Shown here piece after piece: positions 52,887 through 61,461 of a stretch of DNA of 64,000 nucleotides. Numbering within the stretch: position 1 is the stretch's first letter; every line of letters starts with the position of its first letter. The position numbers and the translations under genes were made by a program. Source of the stretch: JAUSIF01 sp040901465 (GTDB taxonomy: Bacteria; Pseudomonadota; Alphaproteobacteria; Rhizobiales; Xanthobacteraceae); contig JBBDYN010000028.1 of the NCBI GenBank assembly GCA_040901465.1, positions 186,001 through 250,000 of the forward strand, written 5' to 3'. The notes under the pieces are model-generated. The model had not been told where the DNA came from and did not search any database. It saw only the letters and a program-made list of their open reading frames with translations.

Positions 52887-53795
52887 TCATTTCGCGTCGA
52901 GGAACGGCAGCAGCGCCGCCGCCGTGTCGCCTGGGTTCTCCTCCGCGAGAAAATGCCCGCACTCGATGGCCTTTCCTTCGACCTGCCGCACCCAGCGCCG
53001 CCATACTTCGAGCGGGCTCTCGCCTTCGGCCGGAATGCCCGACGTGCCCCAGAGCGCGAGCACGGGGCATTCGATTTTGCGCCCGGCCTTCACATCGGCA
53101 TCGTCGATCGCGACGTCGGTGGACTGCCCGGCTCGGTAGTCCTCGCAGGTCGCGTGCAACCGCGCGGGCTGGGCGAAGAAAGCGCGGTAGTGGTCGAGCG
53201 CGCGCGGATCGAACACCGCGAGACTGTTCTCGCCGTTCCAGGAGGAAATCTTCCATTCGAGATATTGAACGGGCGCCCTGCCGATCAATAGTTCCGGCAG
53301 CGGATAGGGCTGGGCGAGAAAGGTCCAGTGAAACACCTTCATCGCGCGCTTCGCGTTCATCCCGTGCCACATTTCCCAGGTGGGCACGATGTCGAGGACC
53401 GAGAGCCGTGTGATACGCGCCGGATGATCGAGCGCGAGCCGATAGCCCACGCGCCCGCCGCGGTCGTGACCGACGAGCGCGAATTTTTTATGGCCGAGCT
53501 CTTCCATGAGCTCGACCATGGCCTGCGCCATGGCGCGCTTCGTGTAGGGCGAATGGTCCGGCTTCGCCTCGGGTGCATCGCTCGCGCCGTAGCCCGGCAA
53601 ATCCGGAATGATGAGCTGGTGGTGCTGCGCGAGCTCCGGCGCGAGCCGGTGCCACATCACGTTCGTCTGCGGATAGCCGTGCAGCAGCAGCACCGGCGAG
53701 CCGCTGCCGCCGATGCGGGCGAACAGCTTTCCTACGCTCGTCTCGACGAAGCGCGATTCATAGCCGGGGAAGAGATCGGCGAGTTCGGGCAACAC
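52887..53795 (-). CDS. Fluoroacetate/haloacetate dehalogenase-like alpha/beta hydrolase
   Basis: A 302-residue alpha/beta hydrolase closely following the fluoroacetate dehalogenase pattern. The nucleophile is an aspartate, D111 in LVGHDRGGRVGYR, with R112 and R115 placed to bind the carboxylate; H156-W157 (KVFHWTFLAQ) match the fluoride-stabilising pair, and the general base is H281 in ECGHFLAEE. LLLHGYPQTNVMWHRLAPEL and DLPGYGASDAPEA are also typical. It probably hydrolyses short 2-haloacids; epoxide hydrolase is less likely because HxW rather than the two lid tyrosines is seen. The start is GTG at 53795 or TTG at 53792; GGAGG lies better for the TTG. Confidence 0.85.
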   Translation of the reverse strand: MLPELADLFPGYESRFVETSVGKLFARIGGSGSPVLLLHGYPQTNVMWHRLAPELAQHHQLIIPDLPGYGASDAPEAKPDHSPYTKRAMAQAMVELMEELGHKKFALVGHDRGGRVGYRLALDHPARITRLSVLDIVPTWEMWHGMNAKRAMKVFHWTFLAQPYPLPELLIGRAPVQYLEWKISSWNGENSLAVFDPRALDHYRAFFAQPARLHATCEDYRAGQSTDVAIDDADVKAGRKIECPVLALWGTSGIPAEGESPLEVWRRWVRQVEGKAIECGHFLAEENPGDTAAALLPFLDAK

Positions 53796-53829
53796 TTCCT
53801 CCGTGGAACCGCCTCTGCAGCAATTGAAT

Positions 53830-53922
53830 CGTCATTGCCGGGCTCGACCCGGCAATCCATAGGGCATCGCCTAGCGCACTTCGATTCAGTATGGACCCCC
53901 GGGTCAAGCCCGGGGGTGACGA
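53830..53922. repeat. BIME-like pair of 23-nt hairpins
   Basis: ATTGCCGGG-CTCGA-CCCGGCAAT (53834-53856) and ACCCCCGGG-TCAAG-CCCGGGGGT (about 53895-53917), perfect 9-bp stems, between the purD end and the dehalogenase gene start. Third copy of the family at 48270 and 50401. Confidence 0.8.
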
Positions 53923-53949
53923 AGGAGATCAAACTGGTCGGAAGACCGG

Positions 53950-55209
53950 CTAATCCGCCAGCGCGCGCCAGCCGATGTCGCGCCGGCAAAATCCTTCCGG
54001 CCAGTCGATGCGATCGACCGCCCGATAGGCGCACGCCTGCGCCTCCTTCAGCGTCCTGCCGGTGGCCGTGACGTTCAAGACCCGGCCGCCCGCGGCGACG
54101 ATCTTGTCGCCGTCGCGCTTCGTGCCCGCGTGAAAGATGATGACGCCCTCGACTTCGCCGGAGCGCTCGAGCCCGCGAATCTCCGAGCCGCTCCGGTACG
54201 CGCCCGGATAGCCCTTGCTCGCCATCACCACCGTGATCGCGTGCTCGTCGCGCCAGCGCACGCTCACCTTGCCGAGCGTGCCGTCGCAGGTGGCGAGCAT
54301 CAGCGTGAGCAGATCGTCCTTGAGCCGCGGCATCAGCACCTGGCACTCGGGGTCGCCGAAGCGGACGTTGTACTCGATCAGCTTTGGCCCCTCGCGCGTG
54401 AGAATAAGCCCCGCATAGAGCACGCCGCGATAGGGCGTGCCCGCGCGTGCCATCGCGCGCGCGGTCGGCCGCACGATTTCCTCGATCGCGCGTCGCTCCA
54501 GTTCCGGCGTCATCACAGGCGTCGGCGAATAGGCGCCCATGCCGCCGGTGTTCGGTCCTTGGTCGCCGTCGTAAACGCGCTTGTGGTCCTGCGCGGAGGC
54601 GAGCGGCACCACGGTCTCGCCGTCGACGAGGCTGAAGAAGCTCGCTTCCTCGCCTTCGAGAAATTCCTCAACCACCACCGGCGCGTCCGGTCCCATCGCG
54701 AATACCTGGTCAACCGCCGCAAGCGCCTCCTCTGCAGTCATCGCGACGACCACCCCTTTGCCCGCGTGCAGTCCGTCCGCCTTGACGACGATCGGCGCGC
54801 CCGTCTTCGCGACGTGCTGGATGGCGAGGTCGCGATCGCGGAACTCGGCAAAGCGCGCCGTCGGAATCCCGTTTGCCGCGCAAATATGCTTCGTGAAGCT
54901 CTTCGATCCTTCGAGTTGCGCCGCTGCGCGCTTTGGGCCGAAAACTTTGATCCCGGCGGCACCCAGATGATCGGCAAGCCCCGCCACGAGCGGCGCCTCA
55001 GGCCCCACCACCGCTAGATCGATCTTGTTTGCTTTGCAGAAGCCCGCGACCGCCGCGTGGTCGCTGATTTTCAGGTCGACCAGCTCCGCTTCCTGGGCGA
55101 TCCCGGGATTGCCCGGTGCCGCGTAAAGCTTGGTAAGAAGCGGGCTCGCGGCGAGCTTCCAGGCCAGCGCATGCTCGCGTCCGCCGGAGCCGATCAGCAA
55201 TACCTTCAT
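53950..55209 (-). CDS. purD: Phosphoribosylamine--glycine ligase
   Basis: A 419-residue ATP-grasp enzyme of purine synthesis, joining glycine to phosphoribosylamine. MKVLLIGSGGREHALAWKLA at the start, VVKADGLHAGKGVVVAMTAE for ATP binding, DHKRVYDGDQGPNTGGMGAY, and IEYNVRFGDPECQVLMPRL with the metal ligands are PurD signatures. The ATG at 55209 is preferred over a frame reaching 55239. Length matches the family. Palindromic repeats lie both downstream and upstream. Confidence 0.95.
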   Translation of the reverse strand: MKVLLIGSGGREHALAWKLAASPLLTKLYAAPGNPGIAQEAELVDLKISDHAAVAGFCKANKIDLAVVGPEAPLVAGLADHLGAAGIKVFGPKRAAAQLEGSKSFTKHICAANGIPTARFAEFRDRDLAIQHVAKTGAPIVVKADGLHAGKGVVVAMTAEEALAAVDQVFAMGPDAPVVVEEFLEGEEASFFSLVDGETVVPLASAQDHKRVYDGDQGPNTGGMGAYSPTPVMTPELERRAIEEIVRPTARAMARAGTPYRGVLYAGLILTREGPKLIEYNVRFGDPECQVLMPRLKDDLLTLMLATCDGTLGKVSVRWRDEHAITVVMASKGYPGAYRSGSEIRGLERSGEVEGVIIFHAGTKRDGDKIVAAGGRVLNVTATGRTLKEAQACAYRAVDRIDWPEGFCRRDIGWRALAD

Positions 55210-55230
55210 GAGGCAGATCACCGAGCGTGA

Positions 55231-55344
55231 AGCCGTCATCCTGAGGCGGCCTCGCGCAACGAGGCCCTCGAAGGATGACGGCTCGCGCGGCTCGTCATCC
55301 TTCGAGGCTCGCCCTGCGGGCTCGCACCTCAGGATGACGAGCCG
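55231..55344. repeat. Two long inverted repeats between purD and xseA
   Basis: AGCCGTCATCCT (55231-55242) pairs with AGGATGACGGCT (55272-55283), and CGGCTCGTCATCCT (55288-55301) pairs with AGGATGACGAGCCG (55331-55344). All four share the core GTCATCCT or its complement, a common intergenic repeat type in Bradyrhizobium-like genomes. It lies in the divergent region of purD and xseA. Confidence 0.8.
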
Positions 55345-55400
55345 GGCCTATTCGTAGCGGCGTTGATGTAGCATAGAAGCCGAAAGACAGAGTCGCACTC

Positions 55401-56819
55401 ATGGCCGCATCCACAGAAGCGCGCACCAATTTGCCGGAGCTCACCGTCTCCGAGCTTTCCGCCTCGCTCAAGCGTCTGGTCGAGGAGAATTATCCCTACG
55501 TGCTCCTGCGCGGCGAGGTTTCCGGCTATCGCGGGCCGCATTCCTCCGGCCACTGCTATTTTTCGCTTAAGGACGCGACCGCCCGCATCGAAGCGGTGAT
55601 CTGGAAGGGCACTTTCGGCCGCATGCGCTTCAAGCCCGAGGAAGGGCTCGAAGTGATCGCGAGCGGCAAGGTCACGACCTACCCCGGCTCGTCGAAATAT
55701 CAGATCGTGATCGAGGCGATCGAGCCGGCCGGAGCCGGCGCACTCATGGCGCTCCTCGAGGAGCGCAAGAAGAAGCTCGCGGCCGAGGGCCTGTTCGACG
55801 AGAGCCGGAAAAAGCCGCTGCCTTATCTCCCGCGCGTGATCGGCGTGGTGACGTCGCCGACTGGTGCGGTGATCCGCGACATCCTGCATCGGCTCGCCGA
55901 CCGCTGCCCGTGCCACGTGCTCGTCTGGCCCGTGCGCGTGCAGGGCGAGACCTCCGCCGAGGAGGTCGCCGCCGCGATCGCGGGCTTCAACGCGCTTGGC
56001 GTAGGCGGCGCCATTCCGCGTCCCGATGTTCTGATCGTCGCACGCGGCGGCGGTTCGCTCGAAGACTTGTGGAGTTTCAATGAGGAGATCGTTGCCCGCG
56101 CCGCGGCCGCGAGCAAGATTCCGCTCGTCTCCGCCGTCGGCCACGAAACCGATTTCACCTTGATCGACTTTGTCTCCGACCGCCGCGCGCCGACGCCGAC
56201 GGCGGCCGCCGAGATGGTCGTGCCTGTGCGCACGGAGCTCCTCGCAAATGTTCAGGCCGGTGGCGCGCGCCTCGTCGGCGCGGTGCTTAGATTTTTCGAG
56301 CGCATGCGCGCCGACGTGCGCGGGCTTGCGCGCGGCCTGCCGTCGGCGGACTCCGTGCTCGCGCTGCCGCGTCAGCGCCTCGACGCGGTCGGCGATCGCC
56401 TGCCGCGCGCGCTGCGCGCGAACGCCCACGCCCATCGCGTGCAGCTCGCGCGCGCCGCCGCACGCCTCAGTCCGTCCGCCCTGCAAGGCCGCCTGAATCG
56501 CTGGCGCGACCGTTACGGCGCGGCGTCAGCACGTATCCATCCCTGCATGAACGTATTGCTCGCGCGTCTCGACACGCGCATGGCTGGGCTGCAGCGCATT
56601 CTCACGGCACTCAGCTACCAGGGCGTGCTCGCGCGCGGCTTTGCGCTCGTGCGCGACGCCGCGGGCGAGCCCATCCGCTCCGCCGCCGCGGTCGCGGTCA
56701 ATGATCCGCTCGATATTGAGTTTGCCGATGGCCGCGTGCCCGCTGTTGCAACGGGCGGAACCGCTTCGCGCCGCCGCGGCACGCCGGAAAAAGGCGGACA
56801 GGGCAGTCTATTCGGTTAG
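55401..56819 (+). CDS. xseA: Exodeoxyribonuclease VII large subunit
   Basis: A 472-residue XseA. The N-terminal OB-fold (residues about 12-110, LTVSELSASLKRLVEENYPY with GEVSGYRGPHSSGHCYFSLK) is followed by the catalytic domain with VIGVVTSPTGAVIRDILHRL, PDVLIVARGGGSLEDLWSFN and SAVGHETDFTLIDFVSDRRA, then a long alpha-helical region. With XseB (not in this window) it degrades single-stranded DNA to acid-soluble oligonucleotides. Divergent from purD. Confidence 0.95.
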   Translation: MAASTEARTNLPELTVSELSASLKRLVEENYPYVLLRGEVSGYRGPHSSGHCYFSLKDATARIEAVIWKGTFGRMRFKPEEGLEVIASGKVTTYPGSSKYQIVIEAIEPAGAGALMALLEERKKKLAAEGLFDESRKKPLPYLPRVIGVVTSPTGAVIRDILHRLADRCPCHVLVWPVRVQGETSAEEVAAAIAGFNALGVGGAIPRPDVLIVARGGGSLEDLWSFNEEIVARAAAASKIPLVSAVGHETDFTLIDFVSDRRAPTPTAAAEMVVPVRTELLANVQAGGARLVGAVLRFFERMRADVRGLARGLPSADSVLALPRQRLDAVGDRLPRALRANAHAHRVQLARAAARLSPSALQGRLNRWRDRYGAASARIHPCMNVLLARLDTRMAGLQRILTALSYQGVLARGFALVRDAAGEPIRSAAAVAVNDPLDIEFADGRVPAVATGGTASRRRGTPEKGGQGSLFG

Positions 56820-56922
56820 GCGTTCGTGCGATTGTGATCGCACGGCTCGGCATTGGGACTGGCAAGAATCGATCCGGCGAATTATCTTGCGCTCGACCTG
56901 ATTTCTGCGGCACGGAAGGCGA

Positions 56923-57147
56923 ATGAACCGTTTTGAGCGCATCCCGCTGGCGGCCGGCGAGGCCGAACTGCGCTATCTCGATGGCGATTACCGCATTGTT
57001 CGGCCGGGCAGCCATGTCCGCTGCGCGATCACCGGCGTGCCGATCCCGCTCGACGAACTTAAATATTGGAGTGTGGAACTCCAGGAAGCCTACGCGAGCC
57101 CCGAAGCGGTGCTGCGCCGCTTCCACCCCGGGCGCAACGGCGGCTAA
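56923..57147 (+). CDS. DUF2093 family protein
   Basis: A 74-residue protein matching DUF2093: AELRYLDGDYRIVRPGSHVR and CAITGVPIPLDELKYWSVEL are the family core. It is a small, conserved alphaproteobacterial protein of unknown function that commonly sits beside xseA and lpxK. It overlaps the convergent lpxK gene by 4 bp. The start ATG gives the usual family length. Confidence 0.9.
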   Translation: MNRFERIPLAAGEAELRYLDGDYRIVRPGSHVRCAITGVPIPLDELKYWSVELQEAYASPEAVLRRFHPGRNGG

Positions 57148-58151
57148 ATTCGCGCGCGCGCCTTCGCGAGCGCCGCCTCCAGCAATCTCCGCACTGCTAC
57201 GTCGTCGCTGAATTCGAGCCGCACCGGTAATGTCCGCGCGGCCGCGGCAAGTTCCAGCTGCGCGGGATCTCCCTGCATGCGGGCGAGATCCTTTTCCGTC
57301 GTGAGCAGCACAAGGCCGCGCGTCGCCGCAGCATTGATGAGCGTCCGCACATCCTTCGCCGAATAGCGATGATGGTCGGGAAACGACATGCGCTCCACGG
57401 CCTCGACGCCGATGTCGGCGAGGGTGGTGAAGAATTTTTCCGGATGGCCGATGCCGGCGAACGCGAGCGCTTTCTTTCCCGACAGGATCATCGCCGTAGC
57501 GGCGTCGGGCACGAGCTTGGCAATGAATACTGGCAGTGCCGTTCCCGATGCGAGCTTCGAGATACCATCGGTCTCGACTCCGACCAGCACAACGCCCTGC
57601 GCGAGTTCCAGCTGCGCCCGCAGCGGCGCGCGCAACGGGCCTGCCGGAAAAACCGCGCCGTTACCGATGCCGATCGCCCCGTCGATCAAGAGCAGCGAAA
57701 CATCCTTGGCGAGCGCCGGGTTCTGAAAGCCGTCGTCGAGCACGATGATGCTCGCGCCCCGTTTTGCCGCGAGTTCCGCGCCCGCCACCCGGTCGCGCGC
57801 GACGATCGTCGGAAACGCGCGCGCCAAGAGCAGCGGCTCGTCGCCGACTTCGCTTGCATGGTGCCGCGCCGGATCGACGACGATCGGCCCCGCGCTCCGC
57901 CCGCCGTAGCCTCGTGAAATGAAGGCCGGCCGCTCGCCCATGCCCGCGAGCATTTCCGCGATCGCGAGCGCCGCAGGAGTCTTGCCTGCGCCTCCGAGCG
58001 TTGGATTGCCGATGCAGATGACCGGTACCGCCGCTCGCGCACCCGCACGCTTCATGCGGGCCGCCGCAACCGTCCCGTAGATTGCCGCGAGCGGTGCGAG
58101 CATCGCGGAGGCAATTCCCGGCGATCGAAAATAGAAGCCGGGCGCGCGCAT
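57144..58151 (-). CDS. lpxK: Tetraacyldisaccharide 4'-kinase
   Basis: A 335-residue inner-membrane-associated kinase of lipid A synthesis. MRAPGFYFRSPGIASAMLAP provides the N-terminal hydrophobic helix; the Walker A-like GNPTLGGAGKTP is at 49-60, GYGGRSAGPIVVD follows, and IIVLDDGFQNPALAKDVSLL is the LpxK hallmark. The ATG shares its A with the TGA of waaA (TGATG), so the genes are translationally coupled. It phosphorylates the lipid A precursor before Kdo addition by WaaA. Confidence 0.94.
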   Translation of the reverse strand: MRAPGFYFRSPGIASAMLAPLAAIYGTVAAARMKRAGARAAVPVICIGNPTLGGAGKTPAALAIAEMLAGMGERPAFISRGYGGRSAGPIVVDPARHHASEVGDEPLLLARAFPTIVARDRVAGAELAAKRGASIIVLDDGFQNPALAKDVSLLLIDGAIGIGNGAVFPAGPLRAPLRAQLELAQGVVLVGVETDGISKLASGTALPVFIAKLVPDAATAMILSGKKALAFAGIGHPEKFFTTLADIGVEAVERMSFPDHHRYSAKDVRTLINAAATRGLVLLTTEKDLARMQGDPAQLELAAAARTLPVRLEFSDDVAVRRLLEAALAKARARI

Positions 58152-59443
58152 CAACGCAGCCGCAATTGCACGAGATAGGGCTCGATGGCCGCGACCGTAC
58201 GGTCGAGCGCGCCGCCAAGCTTCTCTACGGTCGAGCGCGCCGACGCCGCCATCGAGCGCACCAGTTCCGCATCGTCGAGCAGGAGCGCGATGCTTTTCGC
58301 GAGCGACTCGGCGTCCGTCACCGTGGCGGCGCCCCGGTTGCGGTTCAGCTGCGCATAGACCGCCGCGAAATTCCCGACGTGCGGTCCGTGCAGGATCGCG
58401 CGATCGAGCTTCGCCGGCTCGATCGGGTTCTGGCCGCCGTGCCTTACCAGCGATCCGCCGACGAACACGATCGGCGCGAGTCGGTAGAAGAGGCCGAGCT
58501 CGCCGATCGTGTCTGCGACGTAAATCTCGGTCCCTCGGTCGGGCATGTGTCCGCGCGAGCGCATCACCGGCACCGCGCCCATTTGTTCCGCGAGCTCGAC
58601 CACCTGCCCGCCGCGTTCCGGATGGCGCGGCACGATGATGGTGAGAAGGCTCGGCACGATGCGTCGGATGCGCAGATGCGCATCGATGACGATCGCTTCC
58701 TCGCCGGGATGCGTGCTCGCCGCCAACACGATCGGCCGGTTCCGCATGGAACGTTCTAGGGCGGAGAGCTGTAAGGGCTCCGCCGGCGGCGGCGGCAGAT
58801 CGAATTTCAGGTTGCCAGTCGTCACCACGCTGCGCGCCCCGAGATGCTCCAGCCGTTCGGCGACCTCCGCCTCCTGCGCAAGGCACAGATCGATGCGTGA
58901 CAGGAGCGCCGCCGCGGTTCTGCGCGCAAGCCGCCAGCGGCTGAACGAGCGGTCCGACAAGCGCGCGTTCACGAGCACGAATGGAATTCCGCGCCGCCGC
59001 CCCTCGATGATAAGGTTGGGCCAGAATTCCGACTCCGCGATGATGGCGAGATCGGGCTGCCAATGATCGAAGAAGTTCGTGACGAAGCCGGGAACGTCGA
59101 GCGGCACGAACTGATGCAAGGCGCCCTCGGGGAGCCGTTGCGCGGCGAGTTGCGCTGCCGTGACTGTGCCCGAGGTCAGAAGCACGAAAATTCCCCGCGC
59201 ACGCACCCGCTCGAGCAGGGCAAGCACAGAAAGAAATTCGCCCACGCTCGCCGCATGCACCCAGATCAGCGGTCCGGACGGCCGCGTATGGCTCGGGATC
59301 CCGCGCCGCTCCTTCACGCGTCGCGGGTCTTCCTTGCCATGCTTGAGACGCCACTTGAGCAGCAGACCGGCGAGCGGCGCCGCCCAGCGCGTAATCGCGC
59401 GGTATAGGCGAAGCGTGACCGGCAGCCGGTCCCTAGACGCCAT
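58151..59443 (-). CDS. waaA: 3-deoxy-D-manno-octulosonic acid (Kdo) transferase
   Basis: A 430-residue GT30-type transferase. LIWVHAASVGEFLSVLALLE (about residues 59-78) carries the conserved catalytic glutamate region, and ESEFWPNLIIEGRRRGIPFV, ASTHPGEEAIVIDAH and GGSLVRHGGQNPIEPAKL follow the WaaA pattern. An N-terminal hydrophobic stretch anchors it to the inner membrane. It transfers Kdo to lipid IVA. Overlaps the acyltransferase gene upstream and lpxK downstream, within one lipid A operon. Confidence 0.94.
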   Translation of the reverse strand: MASRDRLPVTLRLYRAITRWAAPLAGLLLKWRLKHGKEDPRRVKERRGIPSHTRPSGPLIWVHAASVGEFLSVLALLERVRARGIFVLLTSGTVTAAQLAAQRLPEGALHQFVPLDVPGFVTNFFDHWQPDLAIIAESEFWPNLIIEGRRRGIPFVLVNARLSDRSFSRWRLARRTAAALLSRIDLCLAQEAEVAERLEHLGARSVVTTGNLKFDLPPPPAEPLQLSALERSMRNRPIVLAASTHPGEEAIVIDAHLRIRRIVPSLLTIIVPRHPERGGQVVELAEQMGAVPVMRSRGHMPDRGTEIYVADTIGELGLFYRLAPIVFVGGSLVRHGGQNPIEPAKLDRAILHGPHVGNFAAVYAQLNRNRGAATVTDAESLAKSIALLLDDAELVRSMAASARSTVEKLGGALDRTVAAIEPYLVQLRLR

Positions 59444-60155
59444 CGGTTCCGCTCCGCGCTGGCCGACGCCCTACGAGTTCTTCGGCGCGCGCCGTCACTT
59501 CGTCGAGCCGCGTCTTTACAAGCTGGCGAGCGTCCTCGAGTGCGGCGTCGTCGGCCTTCGGATCGATATTGATGCGCTCGCCGACCACCATCGCCGCCGG
59601 GCCGAAGGGCAGGTGAATGCTCGCGCGATCCCAGCTATTGGCCAAAATACGGTTCCTCGTTGCGATCGCGATCGGAAAAATCGGCCGCCCCGAATAGCGT
59701 GCGACCGTGACCACGCCGAGGCCCGCTACGCGCGAAATCTTCGGCACGTCCGCAGTCATTGCAACGCTTACACCCGATTTCAGCGTATCGATGGCAATCT
59801 TGGTCGCCGAGATCCCGCCCTTGCGCAGAAAATCGCGCCTGTGCGCGCCCGAGCCGCGGATCGTCCCGACGCCGAACGCCTCTGCGGTGATTGCATTGAT
59901 GTCGGCGTCGGCGTGACGGGAAATCATCACCTTGCCCTCATGATGCGGCTTCATCACGAACGGCATCAGGAAATGCTGTCCGTGCCAGAAAGTCAGGATG
60001 AAGGGGATTTCCCGGTCGACCGAGTCGTAAAGGTTGGCGGGCTCCAGGGTAAGCGAAGAGGTGTTCCACACGAGCCGCAGATACGCTGCCAGTGTACGGC
60101 CAATCGCGACCTGCAACGGCCGCGATCCGCGAAGTTTCTTCCAAATGATACGCAT
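59433..60155 (-). CDS. Lysophospholipid acyltransferase family protein (DUF374)
   Basis: A 240-residue protein of the DUF374 acyltransferase-like family: FILTFWHGQHFLMPFVMKPH (the HGxxFLMP block in place of the classical HX4D), KVMISRHADADINAITAEAF and GTIRGSGAHRRDFLRKGG are typical, as is SVAMTADVPKISRVAGLGVV. In alphaproteobacteria it is encoded with waaA, suggesting a part in lipid A or phospholipid acylation. The ATG at 60155 fits family length; a longer frame to 60278 is not supported. It overlaps waaA by 11 bp. Confidence 0.88.
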   Translation of the reverse strand: MRIIWKKLRGSRPLQVAIGRTLAAYLRLVWNTSSLTLEPANLYDSVDREIPFILTFWHGQHFLMPFVMKPHHEGKVMISRHADADINAITAEAFGVGTIRGSGAHRRDFLRKGGISATKIAIDTLKSGVSVAMTADVPKISRVAGLGVVTVARYSGRPIFPIAIATRNRILANSWDRASIHLPFGPAAMVVGERINIDPKADDAALEDARQLVKTRLDEVTARAEELVGRRPARSGTDGV

Positions 60156-60166
60156 GGAACGGAATT

Positions 60167-60430
60167 TCAACGCGCCTGGCCGGCGGTATCCGTCTCCGGA
60201 TCGAGGAGGCGGTGCAGGTGCACGATGAAATAGCGTATTAGGGCGTTGTCGACGGTCTGTTGCGCCTTTGCCTTCCACGCTGCATAGGCGCTCGCATAGT
60301 TCGGGTAGACGCCCACGATATCAAGCTTTTCCAGATCGCGGAACTCGGTGCCGCCGAGGCTGACGAGTTCGCCTCCGAGCACGAGGTGAGGGAGCTGCTT
60401 TTGCCGTGGCTTCTGCAGTCGCTCGCTCAT
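60167..60430 (-). CDS. DUF4170 family protein
   Basis: An 87-residue protein matching DUF4170: HLVLGGELVSLGGTEFRDLE and VGVYPNYASAYAAWKAKAQQ are the family core, followed by TVDNALIRYFIVHLHRLLDP. Function unknown; in Hyphomicrobiales it is typically found between a cysQ-like gene and the lipid A genes, as here. Its ATG overlaps the cysQ-like stop by 4 bp. Confidence 0.9.
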   Translation of the reverse strand: MSERLQKPRQKQLPHLVLGGELVSLGGTEFRDLEKLDIVGVYPNYASAYAAWKAKAQQTVDNALIRYFIVHLHRLLDPETDTAGQAR

Positions 60431-61263
60431 GGTTGCTTGTCCACCTTAGTGAGCGTGGCGCGCAAGGCCGGATGCAGGACCATGCCCGACGCCGCGAGCG
60501 CTGGGTGTTCGGCCTCCGGTCTACCATAGACGAGTTTCTCGCCGGAGAACGTGGTGAGCGTGCCGCCGGCTTCATGCACCAGCAAGTCCGCCGCTGCAAC
60601 GTCCCAGTCGCGGCTCCGCTCGCTCGCAAGTGCGGCATCGATCTCGCCCGACGCGACCCGCGCGAACCGCAAGGCGAGCGAATGGATGCGCGGCACGGTT
60701 TCGAATGCCAAGCCGGATTGCGTGAGCCGCTCGAGCGTCATGCGCGGCCCGGCAATCCGAGCGGCATCGAGCGCACGCGCCGCACTCGCACGGATCGGAA
60801 CGCCGTTGCGGACGGCGCCGCCGCCGGCGGTCGCGACGAACAACTCGTCCGTGACCGGCGCATAGAGCGCCGCGGCAATCGGCCGGCCGTCCTCCAAGAG
60901 TGCGGTCGCGATCGACCAGTCCGGCAGCTTCTTGATGAAGGAACGCGTGCCGTCGATCGGGTCGACCACCCAGCGCCGCCGCTGGCCCGGCCGGCTCTGC
61001 ACGTCCGCCGATTCTTCCGATTGCCACCCATAGTCCGCCGCGAACCCGCGCAGCCGCTTGCGCAGGAGCGCGTCGACCGCGATGTCGGCTTCCGTTACCG
61101 GCGAGTTGCGCTCCTTGTTCCATGTGCGCACGCCGGCATCGAGCATCTTGAGCGCAAGCTTGCCGGCTTCCGTCGCAGCACTTGCGAGAGCGCGCGCGGC
61201 TTCCGCCGGCGCAATTTCGCCGGACTCGTTTTTGGCTAACAAGAGCTTGTCGTCGCCATTCAT
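60427..61263 (-). CDS. cysQ: 3'(2'),5'-bisphosphate nucleotidase/inositol monophosphatase family protein (CysQ-like)
   Basis: A 278-residue lithium-sensitive phosphatase fold. The metal ligands are in NSPVTEADIAVDALLRKRL, WQSEESAD and VVDPIDGTRSFIKKLPDWSI (DPIDGT), with a final SRDWDVAAADLLVHEAGG. All positions are intact. CysQ-type activity on PAP is the usual assignment for this length; an inositol or histidinol phosphatase is the alternative. The ATG at 61263 is chosen over a frame to 61356. It heads the operon running through DUF4170 to lpxK. Confidence 0.85.
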   Translation of the reverse strand: MNGDDKLLLAKNESGEIAPAEAARALASAATEAGKLALKMLDAGVRTWNKERNSPVTEADIAVDALLRKRLRGFAADYGWQSEESADVQSRPGQRRRWVVDPIDGTRSFIKKLPDWSIATALLEDGRPIAAALYAPVTDELFVATAGGGAVRNGVPIRASAARALDAARIAGPRMTLERLTQSGLAFETVPRIHSLALRFARVASGEIDAALASERSRDWDVAAADLLVHEAGGTLTTFSGEKLVYGRPEAEHPALAASGMVLHPALRATLTKVDKQP

Positions 61264-61461
61264 GCACTGCCGTCTAGGGGTCGGTGAGGCGCCGCGCAAG
61301 ACGATTGAGTGTGCAGGGCTGCACAAAATTGGACTCACGCAGGAATTCGTAAGCACTTGCGGTCACCCGCAATTAACCAGGCGCCTTAAGCGAATTCTGC
61401 CGAATTTCTGCCACGCTCCTCGCAAGCCGGGACGAAAAAAGATCCCGGCGGGGAGTCGAGA

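Noticed and set aside
58152..59354. N-terminal extension of lpxK to over 700 codons
   Set aside because: It runs through waaA in another frame; the TGATG overlap at 58151 fixes the lpxK start.
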